DNA of 64,000 bases from Dichetophora obliterata (GCA_963920525.1 OY986436.1:25881318-25945317); one strand, 5' to 3'. Positions 11,328-22,501 are shown, numbered from the stretch's first letter. The notes: generated by a model not told the origin, from the letters alone. Numbers and translations are program-made.

Positions 11328-12103
11328 CCTAGAAATCTACAAGCGTTTGTTTCTGGATTTTGAAAATTGCTCAGCTAACTTATGTCAAAATTATTTAGAC
11401 AGTATTAAGCTGAGAATATTGTCTGATCCAAAGAAATTCTGGGGATTCATAAACACCAAAAAAAAAATCTGATGGATCCCCTTCATCATTTAAAACCTCT
11501 GACGGATTTACTGACGATCCCGTCGTAATTTGTGGTCTATTTGCCAATCTTTTTAAAGAGTTATTTTGTTCGGACTCTTTTAATCCTGAGGAAGAGTACT
11601 TTGAATATATGAACTCTACACCTAGGGTTTCGTTGGATTCTATATTCTTTACTTCAGAGGATATTTTAAAGTATATTGGATTGATCGATGAGGATTTTAA
11701 TGCTAGACCTGACGGAATTCCTTTCGCAGTGTTAACACGATGCGGTTTCATTCTAAGTCAACCATTGTCCATGTTATTTAATAAATCTATAAGCAAAAGT
11801 ATTTTTCCAATTTTTTGGAAAAAATCTTTTATAAGTCCTATTTATAAAAAAGGTTGTTGGAACGATATAAACAACTCCAAAATATTTTGAGCGGCTCGTG
11901 TATGATCGCGTGAGAATTCACTGTGGAAAGGTCATAACAACTCGTCAGCTGGCAGATCCACTGTGTCTAATTCCCTTGATTTTACAACGTTTTGCTTAAA
12001 TTCATTTTATTCAGGTAACCAGGTCGACTGTATTTACACTGATTTTAGTAAAGTACTTGATAAACTGCCACACAACCTAATTCTTTTTTAACTAAAGTTA
12101 ATG
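11328..12103 (+). mobile_element. LINE 1, segment B: linker and start of the RT domain
   Basis: Coding resumes immediately after the foldback with LEIYKRLFLDFENC, DSIKLRILSDPKKFWGFI, then MLFNKSISKSIFPIFWKKSFISPIYKKG (about 11770-11855), the usual start of a non-LTR RT. There is a small deletion near 11880. Then FERLVYDRV and QVDCIYTDFSKVLDKLPHNLI (about 12020-12085) give the first catalytic-aspartate block. The frame is broken in several places. It ends at the TAATG (12099-12103) that is duplicated after LINE 2. Confidence 0.8.
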
Positions 12104-14373
12104 ACTGGATCAGGACTCTGTATTCTTAATAATTATCCTACCAGATATAGTCATTCTTCAAAGTCGAGTCTACTTGACATTGCCTGTGTTGCTGACAGAG
12201 CAAAGGTAAACCACTTTGAACAGCTACCTTTACCTGGAATAAGTGACCACGACATGCTTTTTGTTGCCTATGATATCAATTTAAATGAAGACAAGGTTGA
12301 GTCCTTTATTACTTTTAGAGATTTCAAAAGAATTAACATTATAGCATTAGTTGCAGAAGCTTCCTGTTTGCATTGGCAAGACTGTAGGTTATTTGCTAAT
12401 GTCGATGAAAAAGTTGACCATCTCACCTCATTACTAAACTATCTGTATAAAAAATATGTTCCCTTAGTTAAAATGAAATTAAAAAGTTCTAGCCAACCAT
12501 GGTTTGATTCGAATGTTTTAAAATCAATCAAAGATAGAGGAAGAATGTATAGCGGTTGGAAACGTAACCCAACAAATTCAAACTGGGAAACTTACCGTCA
12601 GGCTCGTAACTATGCAACGCTTATTACTAAAGCAGCAAAAAAGCGTTATTTTGAGTCGAAGCTGCGACCTAGTCTTTCCTCAAAACAGTTGTGGAACAAA
12701 CTCAAGTCCCTTGGCATTGGAAAGCAGAAGAACACAGAAATTAAGATAGATTCCGACACCCTTAATAAATACTTTTTGTCAGTAACTATTTCTACAGATA
12801 GCTCGTCGTTTTTAGTTAATCCAAATTTAATAAACAACAGAGAAAGCCTCTTTCATTTCGAAATGGCTACTGAAGAAGATATTTTAAGATGTTTGTTAGG
12901 CATAAAATCTAATGCTATTGGAGAAGATGGAGTAAACCTCAAATTTGTTAAGCTTATTTTGCCACAAGTCGTCGGTATATTAACACATATTATAAATTTC
13001 TCTCTTACAACAAGAATATTTCCTTCCAAATGGAAGATTGCAAACGTGATACCCGTTGCAAAAAAGAAGGAAGCACAGGCGGTACAAGGTTTTAGACCAA
13101 TCAGTATATTACCAGCTCTTTCTAAAATTTACGAAAAATTATTGGCTAAACAAATCGTTAAACACCTCAATACCAATCGGCTCTTAAGCGACTATCAATC
13201 AGGGTTTAGAGACATAGTTGTGCCACGGCCATGTTAAAAATTATTGAGGGCTTACGTGAAAAATATGACAATGCCGAACTCTCAATTTTAGTATTATTAG
13301 ATTTTTCTAAAGCTTTCGATACGCTGAATTTTGAAGTTATGCTTATAAAGTTAGAAAAGTATTATGGTTTTGATGTATACGCGATTCAGTTACTACAAAG
13401 TTACTTAAACTTTAGATTTCAACGTGTTTGTTCAAATGGGAGAGAATCAAATTTAAAAAGAATTGTATCCGGTGTGCCACAAGGTTCTATACTGGGACCT
13501 ATTATTTTTAGTGTATTTATAAACGATATATTACATTGTTGTGAACCTGTATCTATTCATTTATATGCTGACGACGCACAAGTTTACCTTTCCCGACCAA
13601 CATGTCTCCTTGAGGACCTTGTATGTAGGCTAAACGAGGACTTGCAAAGAATTTATAAATAGGCTGTCGACAACAGTTTAAAGTTGAATGCAACATAAAC
13701 GCAAGCTTTACCAATCTGTCCAACAAGTTTTGACATTCATTCGCTTCCGGTAGTTTGCGTCAACAATAAACCTATAAACTATGATATTTGTGTAACAAGC
13801 TTAGGTTTCAAGATGAATAGGAACTTAAGCTGTTGTGATCATATAAGTCACACAGTAAGCAAAATGTATGCAGTTATAAGAAAATTATGGGCTTCCTCTA
13901 GTTTCCTCTCAGTTGAAATAAAACTGAAACTTGTAAGAACTCTTTTGTCTCCACTTATATCATACAGTGCTCTAGTCTATGGCAATTTGGATTCTGCTTC
14001 TAAGCACAAACTTCAACTGGTTGTGAACAATACAGCGAGATACATCTTCCTTCTAAGGAAGTATGATCATATTTCAACTTACTCTCGACAAATATTTAAC
14101 TGTGATATCTCGACCTACTTAAATGTACTAAATTTAGTTTTTCTTCATAAGCTTATGCTTTCCCGGTGCCCTCATTACCTGTATGTCAAACTTAACTATA
14201 CTCAATCACGTAGAACACTAAATCTTATAATACCTAGATTTAAATACTTAGTGACCTCTAGAACGTTCTTTGTTAGTGCTGTAAAACTTTGGAATTTTAT
14301 ACCAACAAATATTAAATCAATTCGAGATAACAAACTCTTTAAACTGGCTCTTGTTAGGTTTTTTAGTATTTAA
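12101..14373 (+). pseudogene. LINE 2 ORF2 (endonuclease end plus reverse transcriptase)
   Basis: Open segments are 12101-13237, 13231-13662 and 13813-14373, separated by a frameshift near 13232 and damage near 13660-13800. RT blocks are visible in order: VIPVAKKKEAQAVQGFRPIS and KIYEKLLAKQI, LLDFSKAFDTL (first aspartate), SGVPQGSILGPIIFSVFIND, and LYADDAQVYL (the catalytic YADD). These are followed by the thumb-region LGFKMNRNLSCCDHI and TLLSPLISYSALVYG. The ATG at 12101 lies in the target duplication and is not a true start. Jockey/I/R1-group affinity is likely, but the clade is not resolved. Confidence 0.85.
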
Positions 14374-14558
14374 TTGTACTTTCGTAATTAATTATTACCT
14401 AATGTTAGTCTTGAATATTAGCTTTAGTAAGCAAACTTAGTCTGTAAGAATCAAATTAACAAAATTACTCGTAGATATATAAACGTGTTTTCGATGTACT
14501 ACATAAGGCTTGCCTCAATGTACAAATGAATTGAATTGAAATAAATTGAAATTGAAAA
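12104..14558 (+). mobile_element. LINE 2, 5'-truncated, inserted into LINE 1
   Basis: A second, different non-LTR element begins inside the endonuclease domain (LLDIACVADRA, then LPGISDHDMLF) and continues through the complete RT to a short AT-rich tail of GAATTGAAAT-type repeats at about 14528-14558. TAATG flanks it (12099-12103 and 14559-14563), and LINE 1 coding resumes directly afterwards. This supports a target-primed insertion with a short TSD. The reading frame is mostly open, so it is younger than its host copy. Confidence 0.85.
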
Positions 14559-14735
14559 TAATGGGTTTTCCACAGTTTTTTGTAAGCTGGATTCAATCGC
14601 ATCTGACAGAGCGATCTTGCTATTGCTGAATCAGGTGTTCCTCAAGGTAGCCACCTTGGTCCACTTCTGTTTATTTTAGCCATTAATTATGTAACCCACA
14701 TCATCAAACACTCTCATCTACTTATCTATGCAGAC
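14559..14735 (+). mobile_element. LINE 1, segment C: continuation of the RT after LINE 2
   Basis: GFPQFFVSWIQSHLTERS is followed, after a frame slip, by SGVPQGSHLGPLLFILAINY and then LLIYAD (about 14615-14731). These are RT blocks that directly follow the KLPHNLI block of segment B. The LINE breaks off at the YAD motif, next to a micro-duplication of ACTTATCTATGC (14720 and 14734), so its 3' end has been lost. Confidence 0.75.
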
Positions 14736-15049
14736 TTATCTATGCGGCAAAAATACCAAACTGGCTGAGTTTGACAGTTATGGTTACTAAGAAAGAGAAC
14801 ACATTCAGCCCTAACAATACCTTGTCTAGTTCTACTATGGTTTTCCATCAATGTAGTCAGTTTTACTCTCGCAGTTTCTTGTGATTCTTTGTCTTTGTTG
14901 GTTTGTACGAAATCCTCTCCTTCAGCAATGCATGTTAGAGTTGGAAAGTTTTGTTTCGTTGTTGTAAGAGCGTATTTCGGTCCCAGTGAAAGAAGCCATT
15001 GAGTGTATTTTGGTATGTCTGTATTTATTTTATTGACAAACCACTCCAT
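14726..15049 (-). mobile_element. Penelope-like element, N-terminal fragment
   Basis: The open minus-strand frame reads MEWFVNKINTDIPKYTQWLL, then LSLGPKYALTTTKQNFPTL and ETARVKLTTLMENHSR. A GPK-x-AL-x4-NFP stretch followed by an R-rich helix is what precedes the RT core in Penelope-like proteins. It has the same orientation as the RT and GIY-YIG fragment at 1470-2930 and lies on the side expected for the N-terminus of that copy. It might therefore be the other half of one element split by the 12-kb nest. No clean junction proves this. Confidence 0.55.
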
Positions 15050-15887
15050 TTCGTTTTCGTCGATATTGAATTTTCTTTAAGGCAATTAAAAATTAAAAAA
15101 AATCCATTCTAAATCTAAATTGAATTGCAAAATTATGTGAATTTATATTAACGTGTGAAACAGGGCTTTCACAAGAATTAAACAAGAACTTTAAACGAAT
15201 TCAGACACAAAAATTTACTTGACTTGGGATATAGTTCACAATTCAAATAACATTTGTCTAAAAAGCTGAAAAGAATTAAAGGGAAAACAAATCTGCTAAT
15301 TGAATGACTAAAAATTAAAGTCAGTTCTTTAATTTATTATTTTTTTTCAAATTACCTTGGACCTAGTTGTTATGTTCTCAGACCTATAGCGAAATTTTAT
15401 AAAAATTTTTTAGTTTAGAATGTGAAACCCTCTGGAGTCCTTTTTTATGGTGTTTTATTGAGACTTTTTTAAATAAGGTTTAAAAAAGTACCCTTAAAAG
15501 TAGTCTTATAGCTTTGACACATTGGCATAGGTAATCTTGGTTATCTTTTGTAGTTTTAAATATAACCATTGGGGATGACACACTCAATATTTTTCTTAAC
15601 TAGTTTTAAAAAATAACGAAAAATATAGAAGCAATGGGCGAGCGTACAACACTATAATCGTAAAATTTCAGCGTGTGTGCTTGAGAGAGAGCACAGTAGC
15701 TATCAACGAAAGTGTAGAAAGAAGAATATCAAAATCAGCTGTTAAAACTCGTTTAGCTGCGATAAACGACTTTCGGAAACTAGTTTTGACTAAACGAATT
15801 CTAAACACAGTTTATCAGAAAATTAAACTAGAAAAGCGATTTAAGCTTGCCAATGTGTCACAGGTATTAGGGCAAATTTTTCAGTGC
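15050..15887. other. AT-rich stretch, no gene seen
   Basis: Nothing recognisable. A short open frame at 15675-15902 (75 codons, basic composition) shows no motif I know and I do not call it. Confidence 0.4.
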
Positions 15888-16092
15888 GAGCTTAAGTTCT
15901 AGTCAAATTAAACTGAGGTTAACTAACCAAAATTGGACGTTTAAACTTGGTTTAGGCAAAAAAGAAGCACATTATTTGATAATTTAAGTCAATTTAACTT
16001 CAACGAATGCTAAAATATCTAGTTAAACCAAGTTTAAGCGTCCAATTTTGGTGAATTAAGCTATGTTTAATTTGACTTAAGTTTAAACTCTA
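15888..16092. repeat. hairpin-like MITE remnant
   Basis: Arms of about 65 bp: TCAAATTAAAC and ACCAAAATTGGACG...AACTTGGTTTA on the left, with their reverse complements around 16020-16090. No transposase. The TSD is not clear. Confidence 0.6.
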
Positions 16093-16107
16093 TTGAAAAG
16101 TTGGCTC

Positions 16108-16391
16108 TTAGAGGGTAAAAATATTCTATGAAAATGTTTGCTGGAAAATTTCACATTAAGCCTTTATGGAAAATCTTTGTCTAAGGCATACTTCTCTAAT
16201 GAAAAAATGGTCAGCTTTAATTAATTCGTGCAAAAAGTTAATCATCTGCTGCAAGGTCTACTCTAATTTATCAGAAGAAATTGACATTGCATATTTTTAG
16301 GAATTCTTAAAATTAAGCTTTCTATTTTTCTTCATAGATCGATCTAGTGAAAATTTACAAGAAACATTTTCATAGAATATTTTAACCCTGT
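16108..16391. repeat. MITE-like element with AGGGTWAAAATATTCTATG ends
   Basis: AGAGGGTAAAAATATTCTATG at 16110 is mirrored by the reverse complement of AGGGTTAAAATATTCTATG at 16366-16388, giving roughly 30-bp arms. A single similar left end (CTAGAGGGTTTAAATATT) stands at 16511, suggesting another damaged copy. Confidence 0.55.
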
Positions 16392-16827
16392 ACGACTACG
16401 TTTAAGAGTACGCTTTGATACAAAGTATTAATTACTTTTTAATACGAATTACTAATTTCTTTTACATAATTCGTATCAAAAGAATCCAAATAGATCTATA
16501 AAAAAGGCCGCTAGAGGGTTTAAATATTATATAACAATCTGCCCTAATATTTCATTGCAGGTTCATGAACATAACTACTACTACATCAAAGGCATATATT
16601 AAGTACTTGTCTTACTTTTTATGTGAGTAAGTGGCCAAATTTGGAGTAGACTTAAAACATATATTAAACATTACTCAGGCATTAACTTTTAAAACGCCGA
16701 TAAACGTATAATTGTTTTTGTTTCCTCTACCAGAAATCATTGCAGGCAGAAAGTCTGGCATAATTATCTTAATTTTACTTATTCACATTAGTCAAGGTCT
16801 CAGCCGATTAGAATTAAAGATTTAATA
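16392..16827. other. AT-rich spacer, no gene seen
   Basis: Apart from the partial MITE end near 16511 and a short inverted ATACGAATTA/TAATTCGTAT pair (about 16440-16478), nothing can be supported here. Confidence 0.4.
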
Positions 16828-17744
16828 CAGGGTCCGCCATCTAACGTTTTTTTTCAACTTGTGCTTATTTCGTAAATGGTAACACTTAGCTCATGCCTGA
16901 TTTGACAGATAACTAGTTTTATCCTTCTGCTGAACGAATATGGTTGTGTATACGCTTGAACAACGCTGGGAAATATTGCGACATTACTTTGATGCAGAAG
17001 ATGGCGATTTTGTGTAAAAAATCATCTTTTCAGATGAAGCTCATTTTGATCTTGGCGGGTATGTAAACAAGCAAAATTGTCGCATTTGGGGCACAGAAAA
17101 CCAGCACGCATACATTGAAAAGCCGCTGCATCCAAAACGAGTCACTGTTTGGTGCGGATTTTGGTCCAGAGGCATAATTGGGCCATTTTTCTTCGAAAAT
17201 GAGCAAGGAGTGGCCGTTACAGTCAATGGCGATCGTTATCGGGCCATATTGAACGAATTTTTGTTCACAAAAATTGAAGAGGAGGATATTGGCAACATTT
17301 GGTTTCAACAGGACGGCGCTGCGTGCCACACAACCGAAGCTACACTGGATGTTTTGCGCCCTGTTTTTGAAGATCGCATTATCAGCCGCAGAGCTGATGT
17401 CGTTTGGCTACCTCGGAGCTGCGATTTGACACCGTTGGACTATTATTTGTGGGTTGCCCTCAAAGATAAGTGTTACGCCGACAAGCCAGAGACAATTGAC
17501 GCTTTAAAGGACAATATTCGTGAAGCCATTGGCGAAATACAGCTGCACACAATCGATAATGTGCTTAAAAATTGGACCGATCGTGTAGGCTACTGCATGG
17601 CCAGCCGAGGCAGCCATTTGAATGAAATCATTTTTCATTATTAACAGGAAGGATTGTACTTTCAAATAAAAAAAGAATTTTGAGAAAATATGTAGTATTT
17701 TTTTATGGAATTTTTAAAAAAAAAAGGTTATTTGGCGGACCCTT
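16828..17744 (+). mobile_element. DD41D (rosa-type) mariner, internal deletion
   Basis: Ends are CAGGGTCCGCCATCTAACG at 16828 and the inverted AAGGGTCCGCCAAATAACC ending at 17744, flanked by TA (16826-16827 and 17745-17746). The 917-bp length is short for a mariner because the 5' part of the transposase has been removed. Confidence 0.85.
16940..17644 (+). pseudogene. DD41D mariner transposase lacking its HTH region
   Basis: The start MVVYTLEQRWEILRHYFDAE at 16940 is followed by a stop and then directly by IIFSDEAHFDLGGYVNKQN. The helix-turn-helix region between them is gone. The catalytic part is otherwise intact: SDEAHF (first D), IWFQQDGAACHT (second D) and CDLTPLDYYLW (third D). I count 41 residues between the second and third D. 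The frame stays open from about 17020 to the TAA at 17642-17644. It retains catalytic motifs but should not bind its termini. Rosa-type mariners were first described in a tephritid fly, which is one hint at the host. Confidence 0.85.
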
Positions 17745-18295
17745 TATTACCCCGGTATATAATCCTATATTATTTTAGAAAATAAGATTTTAGCCTAGTT
17801 TCTCTCACTATACTTTGGCGTACGGTCCACATACTTGTATCACTCGGTCACGGCCGCTACACGAATTAATATACTGCGTTAAAATTTGTATGTTAAGTTA
17901 AACAAAAGTATCCTTGAACTTATTTGGGTGCTTAGCCTCTATAAGCATTAAACTTCAACCATAAAAGCACCATCATATCTTTTTATACATAACCATAATA
18001 AAACCACTAGAGCAACAATTTTACAGATCCAGTTTATGATAAAATAAAAACCTCTACTATATAAATTTTGCACAAAAAAACTGCAGTTAAAGAAAAAAAA
18101 ATACCAAACCATTTTGCGGTGATCAAAATGCATTTAAAATAAAATTGACTGCATGAAAAACTTGCTGGACAGTAGTGAACAAACTAAGCTTAAGCTATGA
18201 TCAGAGCTACATGGTGCTAAAATATTAAAACACTTCTAAATTGAAATAAAGATACTTTGAAAATATTTTGAATTAGCTTTACTAAGTGGTATATC
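17745..18295. other. upstream region of takeout-like gene 2
   Basis: AT-rich. A promoter for the gene starting at 18296 should lie here, but I cannot single out a convincing TATA/initiator pair. Confidence 0.35.
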
Positions 18296-21200
18296 ATGAT
18301 GAAGTGTTTTCTATTAAATTTAATGACCTTTAGTGCTTTATTGTGTCTGATTTACACCGTGCAGGGTGCTGAAGAAAAAACAACTTTAACCACATTAACG
18401 TCATCATCACCACCAGCATCGTCAGCCACAAATGAGCAATCATCAAGTACAGCAACAAGTGCAAACATTACAAATGATGCAAGCTCAACTACTCAAGATT
18501 TAACAAGTAAAGCAGTGGTAATTGAAACAACAACGCAAACCACATCTGCAACAACAACAACAACTACCACAGCAACAACAGCCGTGTCTGAAGTTATAAC
18601 TCCAAAAGATGCACAAAAAATGGATAAAAAGTATTTCATATGTAAGCAATGCGAAAAAAATACAAAGAGAATGGTTTGAATATAAAATGAATATAATATA
18701 ATTCCAAAAAGCTTTAAATCAAAAGACTTAAGCAACGATCTTTCGTAGAAGAATGGTTTTAGTTGTTTAGACTTATTTAGGCCCCTATTATGTACGTATT
18801 ATGTATGCGATGGTATGCGATGTTGACTCGCTTCAACTACATTTTTTTCATATAACGTATTACATATATTTTAATTGAACCATGTAGTTTGCTACCATCT
18901 ATTAAGAATTTTCAAACGACGTAGTTCAACTGAAATGTATGTAATAAGTTATACGAAAAAAAATTAGTTGAATCTAGTCAACTTAAGTTGAGTTGTAATA
19001 CATAATAGGGGCCTTAATTTATATCCTTATTCTTCCGTTAGTTTTGCTCGTAAAGTTTAGTATCCTGTAGGAACGAAAATTTTTAGGCATTTAATTCTAC
19101 ACGCGAAATTTTGGTGTAGACTCAACACTAACACATACTTACCATAATGTGTTTGTTGATTGTGTTAGTTGAACATTAGTGCTGAATGCCAATTTTCCAC
19201 GCCAATTAAATGTACGGACAGATAAAAGACAGCGTAATTTTGGGCATAATTTTACTTTAGCGCGCAAGCGTAAATATTTTTTTATTTTTGTTTAATGTAT
19301 TTAGGGCTCTTGAGTCCAAAAGTGAAAAAATTAAATGTCGTTCTCGTTTGGTTTACGAGATAAAATTTGCGATAGTTTGAAAATTCAGTGCAAATTTTTG
19401 AGTGTGTTGAAACTAATTTGCCCTTTTACGAAGTAGTCGCTGCGAGATTTATCTTTTTGAAAATTTTCGATTTTGAATTTAATGATGTATCTATTATATA
19501 TAATACAAGTGATTAAATAAAAAGATAATTATATACAGAAATACTGCAGACAGCGTAGCCGGTGTTGGACTTACTGAGGATTGTAATCTGTAAGCAGCGG
19601 CCGAAGGCCGCCCATTGAAAAGAGGATTATTTGCAGAAGTACTGGAGACTTAAGACTTCTGCACTTTTCCTGTAGACAGCATTTATACTCACAGCTATTA
19701 CTTCGTAAAAGGGAAATTAGCTTCAACAACCTTAAAGTGCGTTTACACCAAACGTTCAAAACGTGCTTTGACAATTTATCGCGTTTACGAGCCAAAACAC
19801 GACTTATTTTAAGTGTTTTACCATACAAAATTTAAAACAACTCACAGAGCGTTTTATTGTAAAACACCATTAAAACACTGTAAAGGTCGAAACATATCAT
19901 GGTAAAAATGAAAGGTGGCAGCACCTTAAGCCGTCAAAGCTTAATTTTATTCACGAAAATTAGCAAAACAAAAGCAAAAATGAAACAGTAAGAAAACATA
20001 AACGTCAAACTAAAACGTGAAAAAGGCGGTGTAAACAGTCGTGTTTTGAGATAAATCACAATAGCCATAAAACGTGTTTTAGTTTTGGTGTAAACGTATT
20101 TTTAAATATTTGCACTGAGTTTTCAATTTTTCGCGAATTTTATCTCCAAACCACAAGAGACCGACATTTAATTTTTGCACTTTTAAACTCAGAAACCCTA
20201 AATACATTAAACAAACATAAGAAAAAAATATTTACGCGTGGGCGCTAAAGAAAAATTATTCCGCTTAAAGCTAGTTTTTGACGTAAAATAAAAATAAAAA
20301 TAAAAATTCAATTGAGTTTGTTGCTTAAGTCTTTTGTTTCTCTCTGCGTTAGTAGTCAAAGGCCAAAACGATAGATTTGCTTGACAGTGAGCGAAAATAA
20401 ACAGCTAGCTAAATTCGATTTTTCTATAATAAATCCACATCATACAAGGACGATTTATTTACCAAAATGATTGTAAGAACTTCAAGTACAAGCTGCATTC
20501 TTGAGATATTGGGATATTCTTCTTTGTGCGGAGAATTGTTTATCTTCAGCACAGTGAGTGTTGTTGTTGTTTTTTGTATTACACTTAACTGTGCACACAC
20601 TGCCTGAATATAATAACCATAAAAGCCCAATTTGCATCTGCTCATTTTTTTAAAATTAAACTAAATATTATTTTTCTGCAGGAAATATCGTTGCTTGTTC
20701 TTTAGACGAACTTTGCAAAAGCAAAAACTTTCTGAACCCCATGTTCAGTTGTTTTGGTCCATGTGTGCAAATGTTTCATGCAACTTGTGCTAGTATTACC
20801 AAGTCATGCCATGACGACTTATCTTTACGATCAGGTCTTCGCAGGACACTTTCCCTAGATGAACTTTAGTCAATAATTAAGCTTTTTGGGGAAAGTTTTA
20901 ACTCGTTAAATAACAGTTTTCGAGAAATTGTAACATTTTTTAGCAAATTTAGGGCCGCACCCAGTACCAGCGTCTATGATAAAAATGCCATTTAGAATAC
21001 CCCACCTTTTTTGTCACAAAAGAGAGTAAAACTAAAAAAACAGATACGTCGTTGGACAAACGAGAGAACCGAAGCTTTTTCACAGTTTCATAGAATCTAT
21101 AATGATCCTGTTCCATGGGTAGATAATGTAAGAAAACTTGGTGTCATTTTTGATAAAAAATTACTTTTTAGAGATCATGTAACTCATATGATAGCAAACT

Positions 21201-22501
21201 TCAATATTGCAAAGAATCTTCTTTATTCTCTATTAAAAAAATCCCATTTATACCATGATAATAAAATAATTTTTAGCTAAAATAGAGTTTTCCAGGGTAT
21301 TTTACTATATCCATGTAAAGTATGGGGAATTTGTGCAAAAATGCATCTTAAAAAATGCAGATTTGCCAAAACTATTTTTTTTAAATGGCACTCGGTTTCC
21401 TTGGCACCACTCGACTAAAGAGGCTACACCACCAAAATAATATAAGCTTAATACAGCTTAATTACTAGGTTCACATACAAATGTTAATTGCATGATTGCA
21501 TGATTTATCAGGTATCGCTTAATGTCTCTCATTGCTCTGGCACTTTTGTTTACTTTTTGTATTCATTGAAAAAAATGTCTAATCATATGTGCAATGAATG
21601 TTAAATCTTATTAGGAACAGGCCTTTTTTTAGAGTGTTCACTAATTCCTAATTTCTATATTTTCCAAGCCTCTAAATGATCTGCTTGAGCTTTCTTCTAG
21701 CCGATGACATTCCAACGTGTCAACAGCAGGACCTCAATTTGAATGAGTGCATTAAAAAAGCTTTTGAAATAATGTTGCCACGCCTAAAAAACGGCAACGA
21801 AGAACTAAATTTGCCATCGTTGGACCCATTGACTGTGAATCGCACCACATTTCAGTTCTCAAATGGACCGCTCAATGGACGCTTTACCATGCGAAGGGCT
21901 CAAATTTTTGGCTTAGGTGAAACAAAAATTAATGATGTCGATTTTAAAATAATCAACAATAGTAGCGTCAAATATCACATGACATCCGTTGTACCAGTGG
22001 TTATGATTGTAGGCAGTTACAAGGCCGACATAGCGTTTAATAATGTACGAATGAAACCGCATGGAATATTCAATGTGACACTGAGTGAGTAGTGTCAAAA
22101 AATTAACTGTAGTTTACAATATATTAACTTGTATTTCATTGCAATAGGCAACATTAACATGGCGAACACAGCAGAGGGCAGTTTTTATGAAAAAGATGGT
22201 CATCGTTTTGTACGTCTCAGCAAGAATGACATACAGCCGAAAATAGATGGTTTAAAGATACACGCTACGGGACTCTTACCAGATCCCACATTAAGTAGGT
22301 GATTTTATTTTAATATTATATTTTTAAATTTTACTCCATTTTTTAGATGAAATCGTGCTGAATTTTGCTAATCAATATTGGCGTGAAATCTATCGCATCA
22401 TGCTGCTTGAGACGCGCCAGTTCTGGGGACCAAGGCTGTTAGGTATCATAAATGAGTCTTTTGTCGCAGTACCATTCGATTTATTAATTAAAAATAATTG
22501 A
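18296..22501 (+). CDS. takeout-like / JHBP-domain secreted protein, gene 2 (four exons)
   Basis: Proposed exons are 18296-18641, 21701-22084, 22148-22294 and 22347-22501, all introns phase 1, total 343 residues. Exon 1 encodes a signal peptide (MMKCFLLNLMTFSALLCLIY, cleavage probably after VQGA) and a roughly 85-residue Thr/Ser/Ala-rich linker, likely O-glycosylated. It ends at a good donor (T|GTAAGC). Exons 2-4 encode the JHBP domain: the cysteine pair in PTCQQQDLNLNEC, LPSLDPLTV, GSYKADIAF, GLLPDPTL, NQYWREIYRIMLLE and terminal PFDLLIKNN. Exons 3 and 4 match gene 1 in length. Exons 2-4 are secure. Joining them to exon 1 across a 3.1-kb TE-filled intron is inferred from phase, signal peptide and position. 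The family binds hydrophobic ligands and is often linked to feeding, the circadian clock or chemosensation. Confidence 0.75.
18717..18736 (-). repeat. 20-nt cluster motif, copy 1
   Basis: Reverse complement of GTTGCTTAAGTCTTTTGTTT with one mismatch, about 75 bp inside intron 1 of takeout-like gene 2. Confidence 0.75.
18780..19013. mobile_element. Harbinger-type MITE, TTA target duplication
   Basis: Ends GGCCCCTATTATGTA and the exact inverted form at 18999-19013, flanked by TTA (18777-18779 and 19014-19016). A 3-bp TWA duplication and GG-start ends suit PIF/Harbinger. 234 bp, in intron 1 of gene 2. Confidence 0.85.
19240..20290. mobile_element. long inverted-repeat element in intron 1 of gene 2
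   Basis: The left arm 19240-19440 is matched in reverse by 19690-19733 plus 20104-20290. Shared blocks include GCGTAAATATTTTTTT, GTTTAATGTATTTAGGG, AATTAAATGTCG and TTACTTCGTAAAAGGG. A MITE splits the right arm. A diverged single arm of the same family is at 50565-50750. The interior has no coding sequence. Confidence 0.7.
19735..20103. mobile_element. MITE with GCGTTTACACCAAA-type ends
   Basis: GTGCGTTTACACCAAA on the left is mirrored by TTTGGTGTAAACGTATTT on the right. It interrupts the right arm of the 19240-20290 element. The intact left arm shows roughly where the original sequence joined (near a TTAAA present on both sides). Superfamily not determined. Confidence 0.65.
20320..20339 (+). 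repeat. 20-nt cluster motif, copy 2
   Basis: Exact GTTGCTTAAGTCTTTTGTTT, in intron 1 of takeout-like gene 2, just outside the long inverted-repeat element. Confidence 0.8.
20680..21380 (+). mobile_element. LINE remnant: PHD-like ORF1 piece joined to a late-RT piece
   Basis: 20690-20830 reads a cysteine-rich stretch (ACSLDELCKSKNF, then CVQMFHATCASITKSCHDDL) like the PHD-type finger of some LINE ORF1 proteins. From 21090 the frame gives VPWVDNVRKLGVIFDKKLLF, then FNIAKNLLYSLLKKS and, after a stop, FQGILLYPCKVWGICAK, which is the RT thumb region. The middle of the element is deleted. It lies in intron 1 of gene 2. Confidence 0.6.
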
